This document shows, in pieces, positions 8,177-17,804 of a DNA stretch of 64,000 nt. The notes beneath the pieces were generated by a model that saw only the letters and a program-made list of their open reading frames with translations, was not told where the DNA came from and searched no databases. The position numbers and the translations under genes were made by a program. The DNA comes from Janibacter melonis (GTDB lineage Bacteria > Actinomycetota > Actinomycetes > Actinomycetales > Dermatophilaceae), in assembly GCF_020567375.1 (NCBI RefSeq), contig NZ_JAJBZM010000001.1, positions 663,925 through 727,924 on the forward strand, given 5' to 3'. Position 1 is the first letter of the stretch; each line of letters begins with the position of its first letter.

Positions 8177-8770
8177 ATGCGCACCACCCACCGCCGCGCC
8201 CTGCGCGCGCTCGTCGGCCTCGCCGCCGTCACCACCCTCGCCGCCTGCGGGTCGGGCAAGACGACCTCGACCACGACGGCCTCGTCCTCCTCGGCCGCCT
8301 CGACGTCCACCCCGTCCCTCACCGTCACCGACGGCTGGGTCAAGGCCGTCGACGCCTCGCAGGACATGACCGCCGCCTTCGGCACGCTGACGAACACCGG
8401 TGACGAGGACGTCGTCATCACCGGCGGTCGCTCCGACCTCGCCGGGATGGTCGAGGCCCACGTCATGAGCAAGGACGAGAACGGCGCCATGGTCATGGAG
8501 GAGGCGAAGGACGGGCACACCGTCCCCGCCGGGGGCGAGCTCGAGCTCACCCCCGGGGGCGCCCACCTCATGCTCATGGACCTCTCGAGCGACGTCGTCG
8601 CCGGCGAGGACTACGTCGTCACCGTGACGACGGCGGACGGCCAGGAGGTCGACCTCGCCTTCGCCGGCCGGGAGTTCTCCGGCGCCGAGGAGGAGTACGC
8701 GCCCGACATGCCCGGCATGTCGCACGACGGGCACGGCGAGACCTCGACGACGTCGAGCTCGAGCCGATGA
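8177..8770 (+). CDS. Lipoprotein copper chaperone PCu(A)C
   Basis: A 197-aa secreted lipoprotein. The signal peptide ends in a lipobox LTTLAAC (Cys24), followed by a Ser/Thr-rich linker and a PCu(A)C domain. The metal-binding pattern is visible as HVM (His95/Met97), Met105/Met107 and HLM (His130/Met132), matching H-x-M...M...H-x-M. A C-terminal MPGMSHDGHGE tail adds possible copper ligands. Family members deliver Cu(I) to the CuA site of cytochrome oxidase outside the membrane. ATG at 8177 follows AGGAGAAG. Its stop overlaps the start of the DyP gene by four bases. Confidence 0.9.
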   Translation: MRTTHRRALRALVGLAAVTTLAACGSGKTTSTTTASSSSAASTSTPSLTVTDGWVKAVDASQDMTAAFGTLTNTGDEDVVITGGRSDLAGMVEAHVMSKDENGAMVMEEAKDGHTVPAGGELELTPGGAHLMLMDLSSDVVAGEDYVVTVTTADGQEVDLAFAGREFSGAEEEYAPDMPGMSHDGHGETSTTSSSSR

Positions 8771-10014
8771 CCCCCGGCTCCTCCGGGGGCCACGGGCTGC
8801 GTCGTCGGACCCTGCTCGGGTCCGGCGTCGGCGCCGCTCTCGCCGGCTCGGCGGCCGTGCTCACGGCCGCCGGCCCGGCGGGGCCGGTCGCAGCCGCGGC
8901 CGAGCAGACGTCACCCGGACCGCGCACCGTCGCCTTCTACGGCGACCGCCAGGCCGGGGTGACGACGCCCCCGCAGACCCACACCCGGTGGGTCGCCCTC
9001 GACCTGGCCCGTGGCAGCGACCTCGCCGACCTGCGCCGCGTGCTGCGGATGTGGACGCAGGACCTCGCCCGGATCACGCAGGGCGTGCCGCCGCTGGCCG
9101 ACCACACCCCGGAGCTGACCCTCGATCCCGCTCACCTCAGCGTGACCGTGGGCCTCGGGCGCAGCGCCTTCGCCCGGCTCGGACGGCTCGACCTCGCGCC
9201 GCCGTGGCTGCGCGACCTGCCCTCCTTCGCGACCGACGCGCTGCACGACCGCTGGAGCGGGGGCGACGTGGTGCTCCAGATCGGGTCGAGCTCGCTCGAG
9301 GCCACGGCCCGCGTCCAGCGGGCTCTCGTGCGGGCGGCCGGCTCGACGACGACCTCGCGGTGGACCCAGGCCGGGCACCGCGGCCCGTCGCCCGAGCCGT
9401 CGTGGGCCACGCAGCGCAACGCCTTCGGCCAGGTCGACGGCACCGTGCAGCCGGCCGTCGACGGGCTCGACGACGACCTGCTGTGGCGCGACGCGAGCAG
9501 CGGGGCGTGGGAGCACGCGAGCACGCTCGTCCTGCGCCGGGTCGCGATGAACCTCGACACCTGGGAGCAGCTGGACCCGGTGGCGAAGGAGGCGGCGATC
9601 GGCCGCCGCCTCGGCGACGGCGCCCCGCTCACCGGCGGCGGGGAGCGCACTCCCCCGGACCTGCACGCGACGGACGCCGACGGTCTCACCGTCATCGACC
9701 CGTCGTCGCACATGGCCCGAGCGATGCCGCGCGAGCCGTGGGAGCGCTTCCTGCGCCGGCCGTACTCCTTCGAGCTGCCCGGGGCCGACGACGTCGGCAC
9801 GCTCACCCGCGCGCAGACCGCGCGCTCGGCCCACGGCCTGCTCTTCGCGGCCTACTGCGCCGACGCCCACCGCCAGTACGTGCCCGTCCAGCGCCGCCTC
9901 GCCGAGGCCGACCTGCTGAACATCTGGACGGTCACCACCGGCTCGACGCTCGTCGCGGTCCTGCCGGGGGTGCACCCGGGTGAGGCCCTCGGCGAACGGG
10001 TCCTCGACGGCTGA
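8767..10014 (+). CDS. Tat-exported DyP-type heme peroxidase (EfeB-like)
   Basis: A 415-aa dye-decolourising peroxidase. The N-terminus has a twin-arginine signal (LRRRTLLGSGVGAAL, residues 11-25). The family GxxDG motif is GQVDG at 221-225; the likely proximal heme histidine is in DPSSHMARAM (His315) and the distal arginine in FLRRPYSFEL (about 330). These proteins oxidise substrates with H2O2 and are folded with heme before export. ATG overlaps the PCu(A)C stop (ATGA), so the pair is translationally coupled. The Tat signal supports an extracytoplasmic location, fitting the copper chaperone next door. No EfeU or EfeO partner is seen. Confidence 0.9.
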   Translation: MTPGSSGGHGLRRRTLLGSGVGAALAGSAAVLTAAGPAGPVAAAAEQTSPGPRTVAFYGDRQAGVTTPPQTHTRWVALDLARGSDLADLRRVLRMWTQDLARITQGVPPLADHTPELTLDPAHLSVTVGLGRSAFARLGRLDLAPPWLRDLPSFATDALHDRWSGGDVVLQIGSSSLEATARVQRALVRAAGSTTTSRWTQAGHRGPSPEPSWATQRNAFGQVDGTVQPAVDGLDDDLLWRDASSGAWEHASTLVLRRVAMNLDTWEQLDPVAKEAAIGRRLGDGAPLTGGGERTPPDLHATDADGLTVIDPSSHMARAMPREPWERFLRRPYSFELPGADDVGTLTRAQTARSAHGLLFAAYCADAHRQYVPVQRRLAEADLLNIWTVTTGSTLVAVLPGVHPGEALGERVLDG

Positions 10015-10025
10015 GGCCGCCCGGG

Positions 10026-10075
10026 CACGACGAAGGGGTGACCCTCCCGCGTGGGAGGGTCACCCCTTCGTCGTG
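10026..10075. terminator. 23-bp perfect hairpin between convergent DyP and infB genes
   Basis: Arms 10026-10048 and 10053-10075 are exact reverse complements around a GCGT loop. There is no T-tract. Each arm contains the over-represented octamer CGAAGGGG/CCCCTTCG. It lies between the DyP stop (10014) and the infB stop (10090) and can serve both genes. Confidence 0.8.
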
Positions 10076-10089
10076 GTGAGCCGGACGCG

Positions 10090-13008
10090 TCAGGCGCGCG
10101 GCTTCTCGCGCATCTCGTAGGTGGCGATGAGGTCATCGAGCTGCAGGTCGTTGTAGGACCCGAGGTTGATGCCGCACTCGAAGCCCTCGCGGACCTCGGT
10201 GACATCGTCCTTGAAGCGCCGCAGACCGGCGATCTCGACGTTCTCCGCCACGACGACACCCTGGCGCGTGATGCGCGCCTTCGTGCCGCGCTTGATCTCG
10301 CCGCTGCGCACGATGGAGCCGGCGATGTTGCCGAACTTGCTCGAGCGGAAGATCTCGCGGATCTCGGCGGTGCCGAGCTCGACCTCCTCGTACTCCGGCT
10401 TGAGCATGCCCTTGAGAGCCTGCTCGATCTCCTCGATCGCGTTGTAGATGACCGAGTAGTACCGAATCTCGACGCCCTCGCGCTCGGCGACCTCGGCGTT
10501 CTGACCCTCGGCCCGCACGTTGAAGCCGATGATGATCGCGTCGGACGCCATCGCGAGGTTGATGTTGTTCAGCGTGATCGCGCCGACGCCGCGGTCGATG
10601 ATCCGCAGGTCCACGTCGTCGCCGACGTCGATCTGCAGCAGCGCGTCCTCGAGCGCCTCGACCGAGCCGGACACGTCGCCCTTGAGGATGAGGTTGAGCG
10701 TGTCGATCTTGCCGGCGGCGATGACCTTGTCGAGGTCCTCGAGGCTGATCCGCTTGCGCGCCTTGGCCAGCGAGGCCTGACGGTCCGCGGCCTCGCGCTT
10801 CTCGGCGATCTGGCGCGCGGTGCGGTCGTCCGGCGCGACGACGAAGGTGTCGCCGGCGCGGGGGACGCTCGACAGGCCGAGCACCTGGACCGGACGGGAC
10901 GGGCCCGCCTCGTCGAGGGTGTTGCCGTGCTCGTCGAGCAGCGCACGGACGCGTCCGTAGGCGCTGCCGGCGACGATCGCGTCACCGACGTGCAGGGTGC
11001 CGGCCTGGACGAGGACGGTGGCGGTGGCGCCGCGGCCCTTGTCGAGGTTGGCCTCGATCGCGACACCACGGGCGTCACGGTCGGAGTTGGCCCGCATGTC
11101 GAGCGCCGCGTCGGCGGTGAGCAGGACGGCCTCGAGGAGGCTGTCGATGTTCTGCCCCTGACGGGCGGAGACGTCGACGAACATCGTGTCGCCGCCGTAC
11201 TCCTCGGCGATGAGGTTGTACTCGGTCAGCTGACCGCGCACCTTCATCGGGTCGGCGCCCTCGACGTCGATCTTGTTGACGGCGACGACGATCGGCACGT
11301 CCGCGGCCTGGGCGTGGTTGAGCGCCTCGATGGTCTGCGGCATGACGCCGTCGTCGGCGGCCACGACGAGGATCGCGATGTCGGTGACCTTCGCACCACG
11401 GGCACGCATGGCCGTGAAGGCCTCGTGACCGGGGGTGTCGATGAAGGTCAGCGCACGGTCGACGCCCTCGTGCTCGCGGTGGATCTGGTACGCACCGATG
11501 TGCTGCGTGATGCCACCGGCCTCGCCGCCCTGGACGTCCGCGTTGCGGATCGCGTCCAGGAGGCGCGTCTTGCCGTGGTCGACGTGACCCATGACGGTGA
11601 CGACCGGCGGACGCGGCGAGAGGTCCTCGTCCTCCTCGTCGGCGATGCCCGTCTCCAGGTCGATGTTGAAGGAGTCGAAGAGCTCGCGCTCCTCCTCCTC
11701 CGGCGAGACGATCTGGATGTCGTAGCCGAGCTCGGCGCCGACCAGCTCGAAGGTCTCCTGGTCCAGCGACTGCGTGGCCGTGGCCATCTCGCCGAGGTTG
11801 AAGAGCACCGTGACGAGCGACGCCGGGTTGGCGTTGATCTTGTCGGCGAAGTCGGTCAGGGACGCACCCTGACGCACGCGGACGACCGTCGTGCCGTCGC
11901 CCCGGGGGACGATGACGCCGCCGATCGACGGCGCCTGCATCTGCTCGAACTCCTGGCGCTTCGCACGACGGCTCTTGCGCTGCTTGTTGCGACCGCCACC
12001 GCGACCGAAGGCACCCTGGGTGCCGCCACGACCGCCGGGACCACCGCGGTAGCCGCCGGGACCACCGCCACCGGGACGACCGGGGCCACCCGGGCCACGA
12101 CCGGCGGCGCCACCACGGGCACCGGGACCGCCGCGGGGGCGCTCACCGGGACGCGCGACCGAGCTGCTCGCCGGCATCATGCCGGGCGTCGGGGCACCCG
12201 GACGGGGACCGCCCGGACGCGGGCCGGCCGCACCGGCGCCGGCACCCGCCGCGCCACCGGGGCGCGGGGGACGCTGACCCGGACGAGGCATGCCCTGGGC
12301 GGGGGCGAAGGGGTTGTTGCCGGGACGGGGGCCGCCGGAGCCGCCACCGCCGTCACGACGGGTCCCCATGCCCTGCGAGGAGGCGAAGGGGTTGTTGCCG
12401 GGGCGCGGCGCACCGCCACCACGGGTGCTGCCCGAGCGCGGAGCGGCGCCGGGTCGACCGCCACGGTCACGGGCGGCGGGCGCCTCGGGACGGCTGGGGC
12501 GCGGACCCGGGGTCGGACCGCCGGCGGCGGGACGGGCCGGGGCCTCGGGCTGGCTGGGGGCCGGGCGCGGGCCGGGCGTGGCGCTCGGCTTCTCCGCAGG
12601 GGCGGCCTGGGGCGCCGGGCTCGGCGCGGGGGCCGGGCTCGGGGCAGGGGCCGGAGCCGGGGCGGCGGGTGCCGCCTCGGCGGGCTTCGGGGCAGCAGGG
12701 GCCTCGGCCGGGGCCGCCGGGGCGGGAGCTGCGGGGGCAGGGGCCGCCGGGGCCTTCGGACCCGGACGGGGGCCGGGCGAGGGGGCAGCACCGGACGCGG
12801 GCTTCGCGGCGGGTGCGGACTCCTTGGCGGCGGACTTCTTGCCGGCCGGGGCGGCCGGGGGGTTCTCCTGGACCCGGCGCACGACCGGGGCCTCGATGGT
12901 CGAGCTCGCGGACTTCACGAACTCGCCCATCTCCTTCAGATGCGCCAGCAGATCTTTGCTGGACACGCCGAGCTCCTTGGCGAGCTCGTGGACACGGACC
13001 TTAGCCAC
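10090..13008 (-). CDS. infB: Translation initiation factor IF-2
   Basis: A 972-aa IF-2 that positions initiator tRNA and drives subunit joining. The first 50 residues form the IF2_N helix domain ([20 protein letters not shown]). About 300 residues of Ala/Pro/Gly/Arg-rich disordered sequence follow, including near-repeats [13 protein letters not shown] and [13 protein letters not shown]. The GTPase domain has G1 GHVDHGKT, G3 DTPGHE and G4 NKID, followed by the beta-barrel and C-terminal domains. GTG at 13008 is preceded by AGGAGAAAC. The long N-terminus is normal for actinobacteria. Confidence 0.97.
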   Translation of the reverse strand: MAKVRVHELAKELGVSSKDLLAHLKEMGEFVKSASSTIEAPVVRRVQENPPAAPAGKKSAAKESAPAAKPASGAAPSPGPRPGPKAPAAPAPAAPAPAAPAEAPAAPKPAEAAPAAPAPAPAPSPAPAPSPAPQAAPAEKPSATPGPRPAPSQPEAPARPAAGGPTPGPRPSRPEAPAARDRGGRPGAAPRSGSTRGGGAPRPGNNPFASSQGMGTRRDGGGGSGGPRPGNNPFAPAQGMPRPGQRPPRPGGAAGAGAGAAGPRPGGPRPGAPTPGMMPASSSVARPGERPRGGPGARGGAAGRGPGGPGRPGGGGPGGYRGGPGGRGGTQGAFGRGGGRNKQRKSRRAKRQEFEQMQAPSIGGVIVPRGDGTTVVRVRQGASLTDFADKINANPASLVTVLFNLGEMATATQSLDQETFELVGAELGYDIQIVSPEEEERELFDSFNIDLETGIADEEDEDLSPRPPVVTVMGHVDHGKTRLLDAIRNADVQGGEAGGITQHIGAYQIHREHEGVDRALTFIDTPGHEAFTAMRARGAKVTDIAILVVAADDGVMPQTIEALNHAQAADVPIVVAVNKIDVEGADPMKVRGQLTEYNLIAEEYGGDTMFVDVSARQGQNIDSLLEAVLLTADAALDMRANSDRDARGVAIEANLDKGRGATATVLVQAGTLHVGDAIVAGSAYGRVRALLDEHGNTLDEAGPSRPVQVLGLSSVPRAGDTFVVAPDDRTARQIAEKREAADRQASLAKARKRISLEDLDKVIAAGKIDTLNLILKGDVSGSVEALEDALLQIDVGDDVDLRIIDRGVGAITLNNINLAMASDAIIIGFNVRAEGQNAEVAEREGVEIRYYSVIYNAIEEIEQALKGMLKPEYEEVELGTAEIREIFRSSKFGNIAGSIVRSGEIKRGTKARITRQGVVVAENVEIAGLRRFKDDVTEVREGFECGINLGSYNDLQLDDLIATYEMREKPRA

Positions 13009-13141
13009 GTTTCTCCTTCTCCTGGTCCGCGTCGATTAGAAGAAGGCGCGGACCGTCGTCAGTGCAGGGGGATGCTCATCGCTGAGTACTCATCGGGTGC
13101 TCATCAGCGTCAAACCCGCTCTCGGTGTCTGTTCGGACGGT

Positions 13142-13486
13142 TCATCGCTGCGCGTGGTCTGCGACCCAGGACCGCAGGTCGTCGATCCCTCCGGGGCTGC
13201 AGCGCAGCGCCCGGGCGAAGGCCCGGCGACGTACGGCGAGGTCGAAGCACCGGAGGTCGGGGTGGAGCCATGCCCCACGTCCCGGCGCCCGGCGGCGCGG
13301 GTCCGGCACGAGGACGGTCAGACCGTCCGGGTGCGTCTCCGCGACAACTCGCAGCAAGATCGACCGGCTATCCGTGCCGCGGCACCCGATGCAGGTCCGC
13401 AAGGGACCCGAAGGGGCAGCCGGAGCCCGGAGTCCAGTCCGGTCGGTCTCCTCAAGTCTAGCGCGTCCGCCCGCGGCGTCAGGCAC
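13142..13486 (-). CDS. ylxR: YlxR-family RNA-binding protein
   Basis: A 114-aa DUF448/YlxR protein. The conserved core is [19 protein letters not shown] followed by [20 protein letters not shown] and an [10 protein letters not shown] helix. The family binds nucleic acid and sits between nusA and infB in most Gram-positives, as here. GTG at 13486 lies within the last codons of nusA (8-base overlap); the first 27 residues are not conserved, so a later start such as the TTG before EETDRTG is possible. Exact role is uncertain. Confidence 0.88.
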   Translation of the reverse strand: MPDAAGGRARLEETDRTGLRAPAAPSGPLRTCIGCRGTDSRSILLRVVAETHPDGLTVLVPDPRRRAPGRGAWLHPDLRCFDLAVRRRAFARALRCSPGGIDDLRSWVADHAQR

Positions 13487-14537
13487 GCCCCGCCTCGGGC
13501 GCCCCGGAGGGGGCGGTGTCGGGACGGATGTCGATGCGCCAGCCGGTGAGCTTGGCGGCCAGACGGGCGTTCTGCCCCTCCTTGCCGATCGCCAGGCTCA
13601 GCTGGTAGTCGGGCACGATGACGCGCGCCGAGCGCAGCGTGGGGTCGACGACCTCGACGGACTGGACCTTCGCCGGCGACAGCGCGGCGGCGATGAAGTC
13701 CTGGGGACGCTCGGAGTAGTCGACGATGTCGATCTTCTCGCCCTGGAGGTGGTCCATGACCGCCCGGACGCGCTGCCCCATCGGACCGATGCACGCCCCC
13801 TTCGCGTTGAGACCGGGCACCTTGGAGCGCACGGCGATCTTCGTGCGGTGGCCGGCCTCGCGGGCCAGGGCCGCGATCTCGACGCTGCCGTCGGCGATCT
13901 CGGGGACCTCGAGGGCGAAGAGCTTGCGCACGAGGTTGGGATGGGTGCGCGACAGGCCGATCTCCGGGCCGCGCATGCCGCGACGCACGGAGACGACGTA
14001 GGTCCGGATCCGCTCGCCGTGGACGTAGCGCTCCCCCGGCACCTGCTCGGCGAGCGGGAGGATGCCCTCGACGGTGCCGAAGTCGACGGTGACGTGGCGC
14101 GGGTTGGGGCTCTGCTGGATGACGCCGGCGACGATGTCGCCCTCGCGGCCGCGGAAGTCGCCGAGGACCGCCTCGTCCTCGACGTCGCGCATGCGCTGGA
14201 CGATGACCTGGCGGGCCGTCGCGGCGGCCACCCGGCCGAAGTCGGAGGGGGTGTGCTCGAACTCGGGACCGACCTCGCGGCGCAGCCGCGGACGGACGGG
14301 CTCGCCGTCCTCGCCGACCTCGCCCTCGGGGGCGGGCTCCTCGACGACGGTCTCCTCGCGCGCCCACACGACGACGTGGCCGTGCTTGCGGTCGAGCTCG
14401 ACCCGGGCGTGCTTGTAGGCGCCCGGGGTGTGGTGGTAGGCGCCGAGGAGCGCGGCCTCGATCGCCTCGACGAGCACGTCGAAGGGGATGTCGCGCTCGC
14501 GCTCGACCGCCCTCAGGGCGTGGATGTCGATGTCCAT
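13479..14537 (-). CDS. nusA: Transcription termination/antitermination factor NusA
   Basis: A 352-aa NusA: N-terminal RNA polymerase-binding domain ([18 protein letters not shown]), S1 domain ([19 protein letters not shown]) and two KH domains ([19 protein letters not shown] and [20 protein letters not shown]). As in other actinobacteria there are no acidic C-terminal repeats. ATG at 14537 is the family start; the longer in-frame extension overlaps rimP and is not conserved. It starts seven bases after the rimP stop, forming rimP-nusA-ylxR-infB. Confidence 0.96.
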   Translation of the reverse strand: MDIDIHALRAVERERDIPFDVLVEAIEAALLGAYHHTPGAYKHARVELDRKHGHVVVWAREETVVEEPAPEGEVGEDGEPVRPRLRREVGPEFEHTPSDFGRVAAATARQVIVQRMRDVEDEAVLGDFRGREGDIVAGVIQQSPNPRHVTVDFGTVEGILPLAEQVPGERYVHGERIRTYVVSVRRGMRGPEIGLSRTHPNLVRKLFALEVPEIADGSVEIAALAREAGHRTKIAVRSKVPGLNAKGACIGPMGQRVRAVMDHLQGEKIDIVDYSERPQDFIAAALSPAKVQSVEVVDPTLRSARVIVPDYQLSLAIGKEGQNARLAAKLTGWRIDIRPDTAPSGAPEAGRA

Positions 14538-14544
14538 GGGTGTC

Positions 14545-15099
14545 CTACCTGCTCTCGTCGGGCTGCTCGGGCTGGTCGCTGGGCGACTCGGTCTCGTCCG
14601 CGTCCGGACGGCTGAACTCGACCTGGACCCGTCCGCGGGTGATGTCTGGGAGGGGGATCTCGACCTCACTCGCCGGCGTCTTGCGCTCGGCGGGGATCTG
14701 CAGGCGAAGGGTGCTCGGCGTCACCTCGAGGACGCGGCCGGTGACCGGTCCCCCGTCGGTGCGCTCGACCTCGACGAGCCGGCCGAGGTTGCGGCGCAGG
14801 TGCTCGGGGGTCGTCAGCGGGCGGCTCACCCCGGGGGTGCTCACCTCGAGGGTGTAGGGCTGTGATCCGAGCGCGTCGCTCGCGTCGAGGACGTCGCTCA
14901 CCGCGCGGGTGGCGTCGGCCACCTCGTCGAGCGAGAGCGGCTCCACCGGGTCGGTCCCGCCGAGCCCGTCGAGGGCGCGGTCGACGGTCACCCGGACGAC
15001 ACGACGACGCCCGGCCGGCGTCACGGTGACGTCGTCGACGACGACGTCCGCCCCCAGGGCGGGCGCGACCAGCTCGCGCAGATCGTGCTCAAGGCTCAT
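14545..15099 (-). CDS. rimP: Ribosome maturation factor RimP
   Basis: A 184-aa cytoplasmic 30S assembly factor. It shows [14 protein letters not shown], the [20 protein letters not shown] signature near the centre and a C-terminal SH3-like domain ending in an acidic Asp/Glu/Ser/Pro tail. ATG at 15099 begins [22 protein letters not shown] -10-like element lies about 45 bases upstream on the minus strand, likely the promoter of the rimP-nusA-ylxR-infB operon. It is divergent from the lipoprotein gene at 15232. Confidence 0.93.
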   Translation of the reverse strand: MSLEHDLRELVAPALGADVVVDDVTVTPAGRRRVVRVTVDRALDGLGGTDPVEPLSLDEVADATRAVSDVLDASDALGSQPYTLEVSTPGVSRPLTTPEHLRRNLGRLVEVERTDGGPVTGRVLEVTPSTLRLQIPAERKTPASEVEIPLPDITRGRVQVEFSRPDADETESPSDQPEQPDESR

Positions 15100-15231
15100 G
15101 GGTGGGCCTTCCGTGTGAAGTTGAGGGGCCGGGCTGGCTGGTCACTCTAGCCCGGGAGCAGGGCGCCGCGCACGCCGCGACGGCGCGCTGGCGGTCCGGG
15201 AGCGACCCACCGGCCGTGGCAGCATGGCCCG

Positions 15232-16089
15232 GTGCCCGCGACCCCTTCGCCCTCCCGCCGAGCCCTCCTGCTCGGGACGGTCGCGGCGGTCTCGCTCGGC
15301 GGCTGCGGTGTCCGGCTCGAGGACGACGCCCCCGACATCCCGCTCCTGCCCCGGCGCACCCCGGTGCCCGGCGAGGTCCCCCTGCTCGCCCTGCTCAGCT
15401 CGTTGTCGCACGAGAGCGCCGACGACAGCGTGCCGCAGGGCTCGGCCCCCGCGAGGGCGCAGGTGCTGCGCGCCTCGCTCGTCGAGCTCGAGGTGCCGAC
15501 TCGCGAGCTCGACGACGCCGAGGCGCGCGTCCCGACGTGGGGCGAGGGCGAGGACGTCGCCGTCTACGAGAGCGCGCTGCGCGAGTGCCCGCCCGGGCTC
15601 GTCCAGCAGGTCGGCAGCATGGCCGTCGGCCGGGTCTTGCGCGGTCCCGCCCGGCTCTGGGGCCGCGACGGCGCGGCGGCGTGGTCGAGCACCGACGTGG
15701 CCGTCTCGGCAGCTGCCGACACCCGGGCCGCGACGTGGGTGCTCACCGTCGCAGCGGCGAAGGCCTCCGGCGCGGAGCAGACCCGGATCACCGACCTCGT
15801 CGACGACCTCGAGGACCTCCTCGCCCGCCAGGTGAGCGCCGGCGAGGACGACGGCAGCCGCGCCCCGCTCGGCTACGACCTCGACGCGAGCACGCGCACC
15901 CCGCAGGCCCGGCGGGAGCTCGCGGCGACGGTCCTCGACCGGATGGCCGGACAGCTCGTCGCCCTCCTGCCCGACCTCGCGCAAGACCGGGATGCCGCGC
16001 ACGAGGTCGTCACGTGGGCCGCCCGGGTCTACCGCCTCGGCCGGCCCTGGGGGGTCACGGTCGACGAGCTGCCGGGCTTCGGGTCCTGA
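15232..16089 (+). CDS. Ferritin-like (DUF4439-type) lipoprotein
   Basis: A 285-aa secreted protein. The N-terminus RRALLLGTVAAVSLGGCGV combines a twin-arginine-like start with a lipobox (LGGC). The C-terminal half, with AAADTRAATWVLTVAAAKA and LGYDLDASTRTPQARRELAA, resembles the DUF4439 ferritin-like helical domain of actinobacterial lipoproteins, but I do not see a clear di-iron ligand set. GTG at 15232 is preceded by CAGCAT six bases upstream, possibly a weak -10 of a leaderless message. The kinase gene follows within six bases, so the two are probably co-transcribed. Confidence 0.65.
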   Translation: MPATPSPSRRALLLGTVAAVSLGGCGVRLEDDAPDIPLLPRRTPVPGEVPLLALLSSLSHESADDSVPQGSAPARAQVLRASLVELEVPTRELDDAEARVPTWGEGEDVAVYESALRECPPGLVQQVGSMAVGRVLRGPARLWGRDGAAAWSSTDVAVSAAADTRAATWVLTVAAAKASGAEQTRITDLVDDLEDLLARQVSAGEDDGSRAPLGYDLDASTRTPQARRELAATVLDRMAGQLVALLPDLAQDRDAAHEVVTWAARVYRLGRPWGVTVDELPGFGS

Positions 16090-16094
16090 GCCGG

Positions 16095-16991
16095 GTGGAG
16101 CTGCCCCCGGCCCTCGTCGAGGGTGTGCGCGGGCTCGAGCCCGACGGCGGCCCGAGCGGCGCCGACTGGGTGGACGCCCTGCCTGCCCTCCTCACCGCGG
16201 TGCTCGAGGACTGGGGCCTCGCGCCCGACGGCCCCGCGCGTCACGGACGGACGGCGCTCGTCGTGCCCGTCGCGGGCGCGGACCTCCCGCGCGGCGCCGC
16301 GCTCAAGCTCGTGTGGCCCCACGCCGAGGCGGCGACCGAGCACCTCGCGTTGCGCCGCTGGGACGGCGACGGCGCCGTGGGGCTCCTGCGAGCCGACCCC
16401 TCGCGCGGCGCGCTGCTCCTCGAGCGGCTGCGCGACGAGGACCTCACCCAGATGTGGGACGAGCAGGCCTGCGAGGTCGTCGCCGAGCTCTACGGCCGGC
16501 TGCACGTCGCGCCCTACCCGCAGGCCCCGCGGCTGTCGACGTGGCTCGCGCACCAGTCCGAGGCGCTCGCCGCGTCCGGCGACGCGCTCCCCCGGCGGCT
16601 CGTCGCCCGGGCCCGCTCGCTCATGACGCAGATCGCGCAGGACCCCGCCTGCGACGCGACCCTCGTGCACACGGACCTCCACTTCGAGAACGTGCTGTCC
16701 GACGGCACCGACTGGGTGGCGATCGACCCCAAGCCGATGGCCGGGCACCCGGCCTTCGAGATCGCGCCGATGCTGGGCAACCGCACCGACGAGATGGGCA
16801 CCGGGTCCTCCCTTCGCTACCTCGTGCGGCGCCGCGCCGAGGTGCTCTGCGAGCGCTCCGGGATCGCGTGGGAGCAGGCCCGCGACCACACCGTCGTGCG
16901 CGAGTGCGTCACCGCGATGTGGGCCGCGCAGGCGGGCGACCGCGACCGCGTCTCGCTCGCGATGTCGCTCGTCAAGGCGCTCGAGGACTGA
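16095..16991 (+). CDS. APH(6)/hydroxyurea phosphotransferase-family kinase
   Basis: A 298-aa member of the APH_6_hur family related to streptomycin 6-phosphotransferase. It shows the catalytic loop VHTDLHFENVL near residue 190 and the metal-binding IDPKPMAGHPAFEIAPML that is characteristic of this family. RGALLLERLRDEDL lies in the middle. GTG at 16095 is the first start after the lipoprotein stop; no strong ribosome site is visible, so coupling to the upstream gene is likely. Chromosomal members often have no proven resistance role, so the substrate is unknown. Confidence 0.8.
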   Translation: MELPPALVEGVRGLEPDGGPSGADWVDALPALLTAVLEDWGLAPDGPARHGRTALVVPVAGADLPRGAALKLVWPHAEAATEHLALRRWDGDGAVGLLRADPSRGALLLERLRDEDLTQMWDEQACEVVAELYGRLHVAPYPQAPRLSTWLAHQSEALAASGDALPRRLVARARSLMTQIAQDPACDATLVHTDLHFENVLSDGTDWVAIDPKPMAGHPAFEIAPMLGNRTDEMGTGSSLRYLVRRRAEVLCERSGIAWEQARDHTVVRECVTAMWAAQAGDRDRVSLAMSLVKALED

Positions 16992-17029
16992 CCCGCGCCT
17001 CACGGACCCGTGGCGGTCCCCCTTCGCCC

Positions 17030-17121
17030 GCTGAGCAAGACTTCCCCCGGCTCGGCACGAGTCTCGGACTCATGCTCACCGGGGGTTTATCGGGTGACCC
17101 GAGAAACCTGTGGCTGGTGGG
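17030..17121. repeat. Two-hairpin intergenic element, copy 1
   Basis: About 92 nt that align without gaps to 29884-29975. Hairpin one pairs CCCCCGG (17044-17050) with CCGGGGG (17079-17085), with an inner stem GAGTC-TCG-GACTC. Hairpin two is the near-palindrome GGTTTATCGGGT-G-ACCCGAGAAACC. The substitutions relative to copy 2 mostly keep the pairing. It lies between convergent genes, so it could also act as a terminator here. Confidence 0.75.
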
Positions 17122-17166
17122 GCGCCCGCGGAGCGGCCCGCACCCTTGGTCATCGGTCTGGACCGA

Positions 17167-17766
17167 TCACCTGACCTCGTGCGTCGTCACCGATCCCGGC
17201 GGTACGGGCTCGTCCCAGTCGACGTCGCGGTGCGACGTCGAGCGCAGCCACGCCAGGGCCGCGCGGATCGTGTGCTCGTGGCTGACGACGACGAGATGCT
17301 CGGGCTGCTCGAGCAGTGCCGGCGCCAGCCAGGCCCCCACCCGCTCGAAGACGTCGTGCATCGACTCGCCCCCGCCCCAGCGCACCTCGCTGACGTGCTC
17401 TCCCTCGGGCACCGGCTCGGCGCGCAGCGTGCGCGCCTCGCGCCCCTCGAGGTCGCCGAGCGACTGCTCGCGCAGCCCCGGCTCGTGGCGCACCGAGGCC
17501 GTCCAGCCGGAGGGGCGGAGGGCGACGGCGAGGACCTGCGCGGTCTCGAGCGCGCGGCGCAGGTCGCTCGACCACAGCCACAGCGAGCGCTCCCCGCGCG
17601 GCACCCCGATCCGGGAGCCGAGGGTGAGCCCGGCTCGCGCGGCGTCGGCCCGACCGGTCGCGGTGAGCTCGGCCTGGTCGGCGCCGCAGTAGGCCCCCTG
17701 GACCCGCCCGTCGCGGTTCCACGTCGACTCCCCGTGGCGGACGAGGTGCACGTGCGTCGGGCTCAC
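17167..17766 (-). CDS. cobC: Histidine phosphatase family protein, probable alpha-ribazole phosphatase
   Basis: A 199-aa 2H phosphatase. The catalytic motif is HLVRHGEST near residue 10, a second conserved histidine is in VVVSHEHTIRAAL, and the EQSLGDLEGREA region fits the family acid. Members next to cob genes usually dephosphorylate alpha-ribazole phosphate in the nucleotide-loop pathway, but phosphoglycerate-mutase-like activity cannot be excluded. I chose GTG at 17766 over GTG at 17775 because TAGCGT (17774-17779) sits seven bases upstream, the leaderless layout common here. It is divergent from cobQ. Confidence 0.75.
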   Translation of the reverse strand: MSPTHVHLVRHGESTWNRDGRVQGAYCGADQAELTATGRADAARAGLTLGSRIGVPRGERSLWLWSSDLRRALETAQVLAVALRPSGWTASVRHEPGLREQSLGDLEGREARTLRAEPVPEGEHVSEVRWGGGESMHDVFERVGAWLAPALLEQPEHLVVVSHEHTIRAALAWLRSTSHRDVDWDEPVPPGSVTTHEVR

Positions 17767-17773
17767 GCGGGTC

Positions 17774-17796
17774 ACGCTAGCCGCGGACCGTAGGGT
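17774..17796. promoter_or_regulatory. Divergent leaderless promoters of cobC and cobQ
   Basis: TAGCGT (minus strand, 17774-17779) lies 7 nt before the cobC GTG at 17766. TAGGGT (plus strand, 17791-17796) lies 8 nt before the cobQ GTG at 17805. Only 38 bases separate the two start codons, so the promoters overlap and each -35 region would fall within the other unit's first codons. Confidence 0.55.
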
Positions 17797-17804
17797 GGCG
17801 CCTC

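Noticed and set aside
10051..13461. 1136-codon plus-strand frame opposite infB and ylxR
   Set aside because: Antisense shadow; crosses two real genes and shows only Asp/Arg/Gly-rich text.
17152..17167. Small palindrome ATCGGTCTGGACCGAT at the cobC stop
   Set aside because: Loop of two bases and short; no clear role beyond a possible terminator arm.
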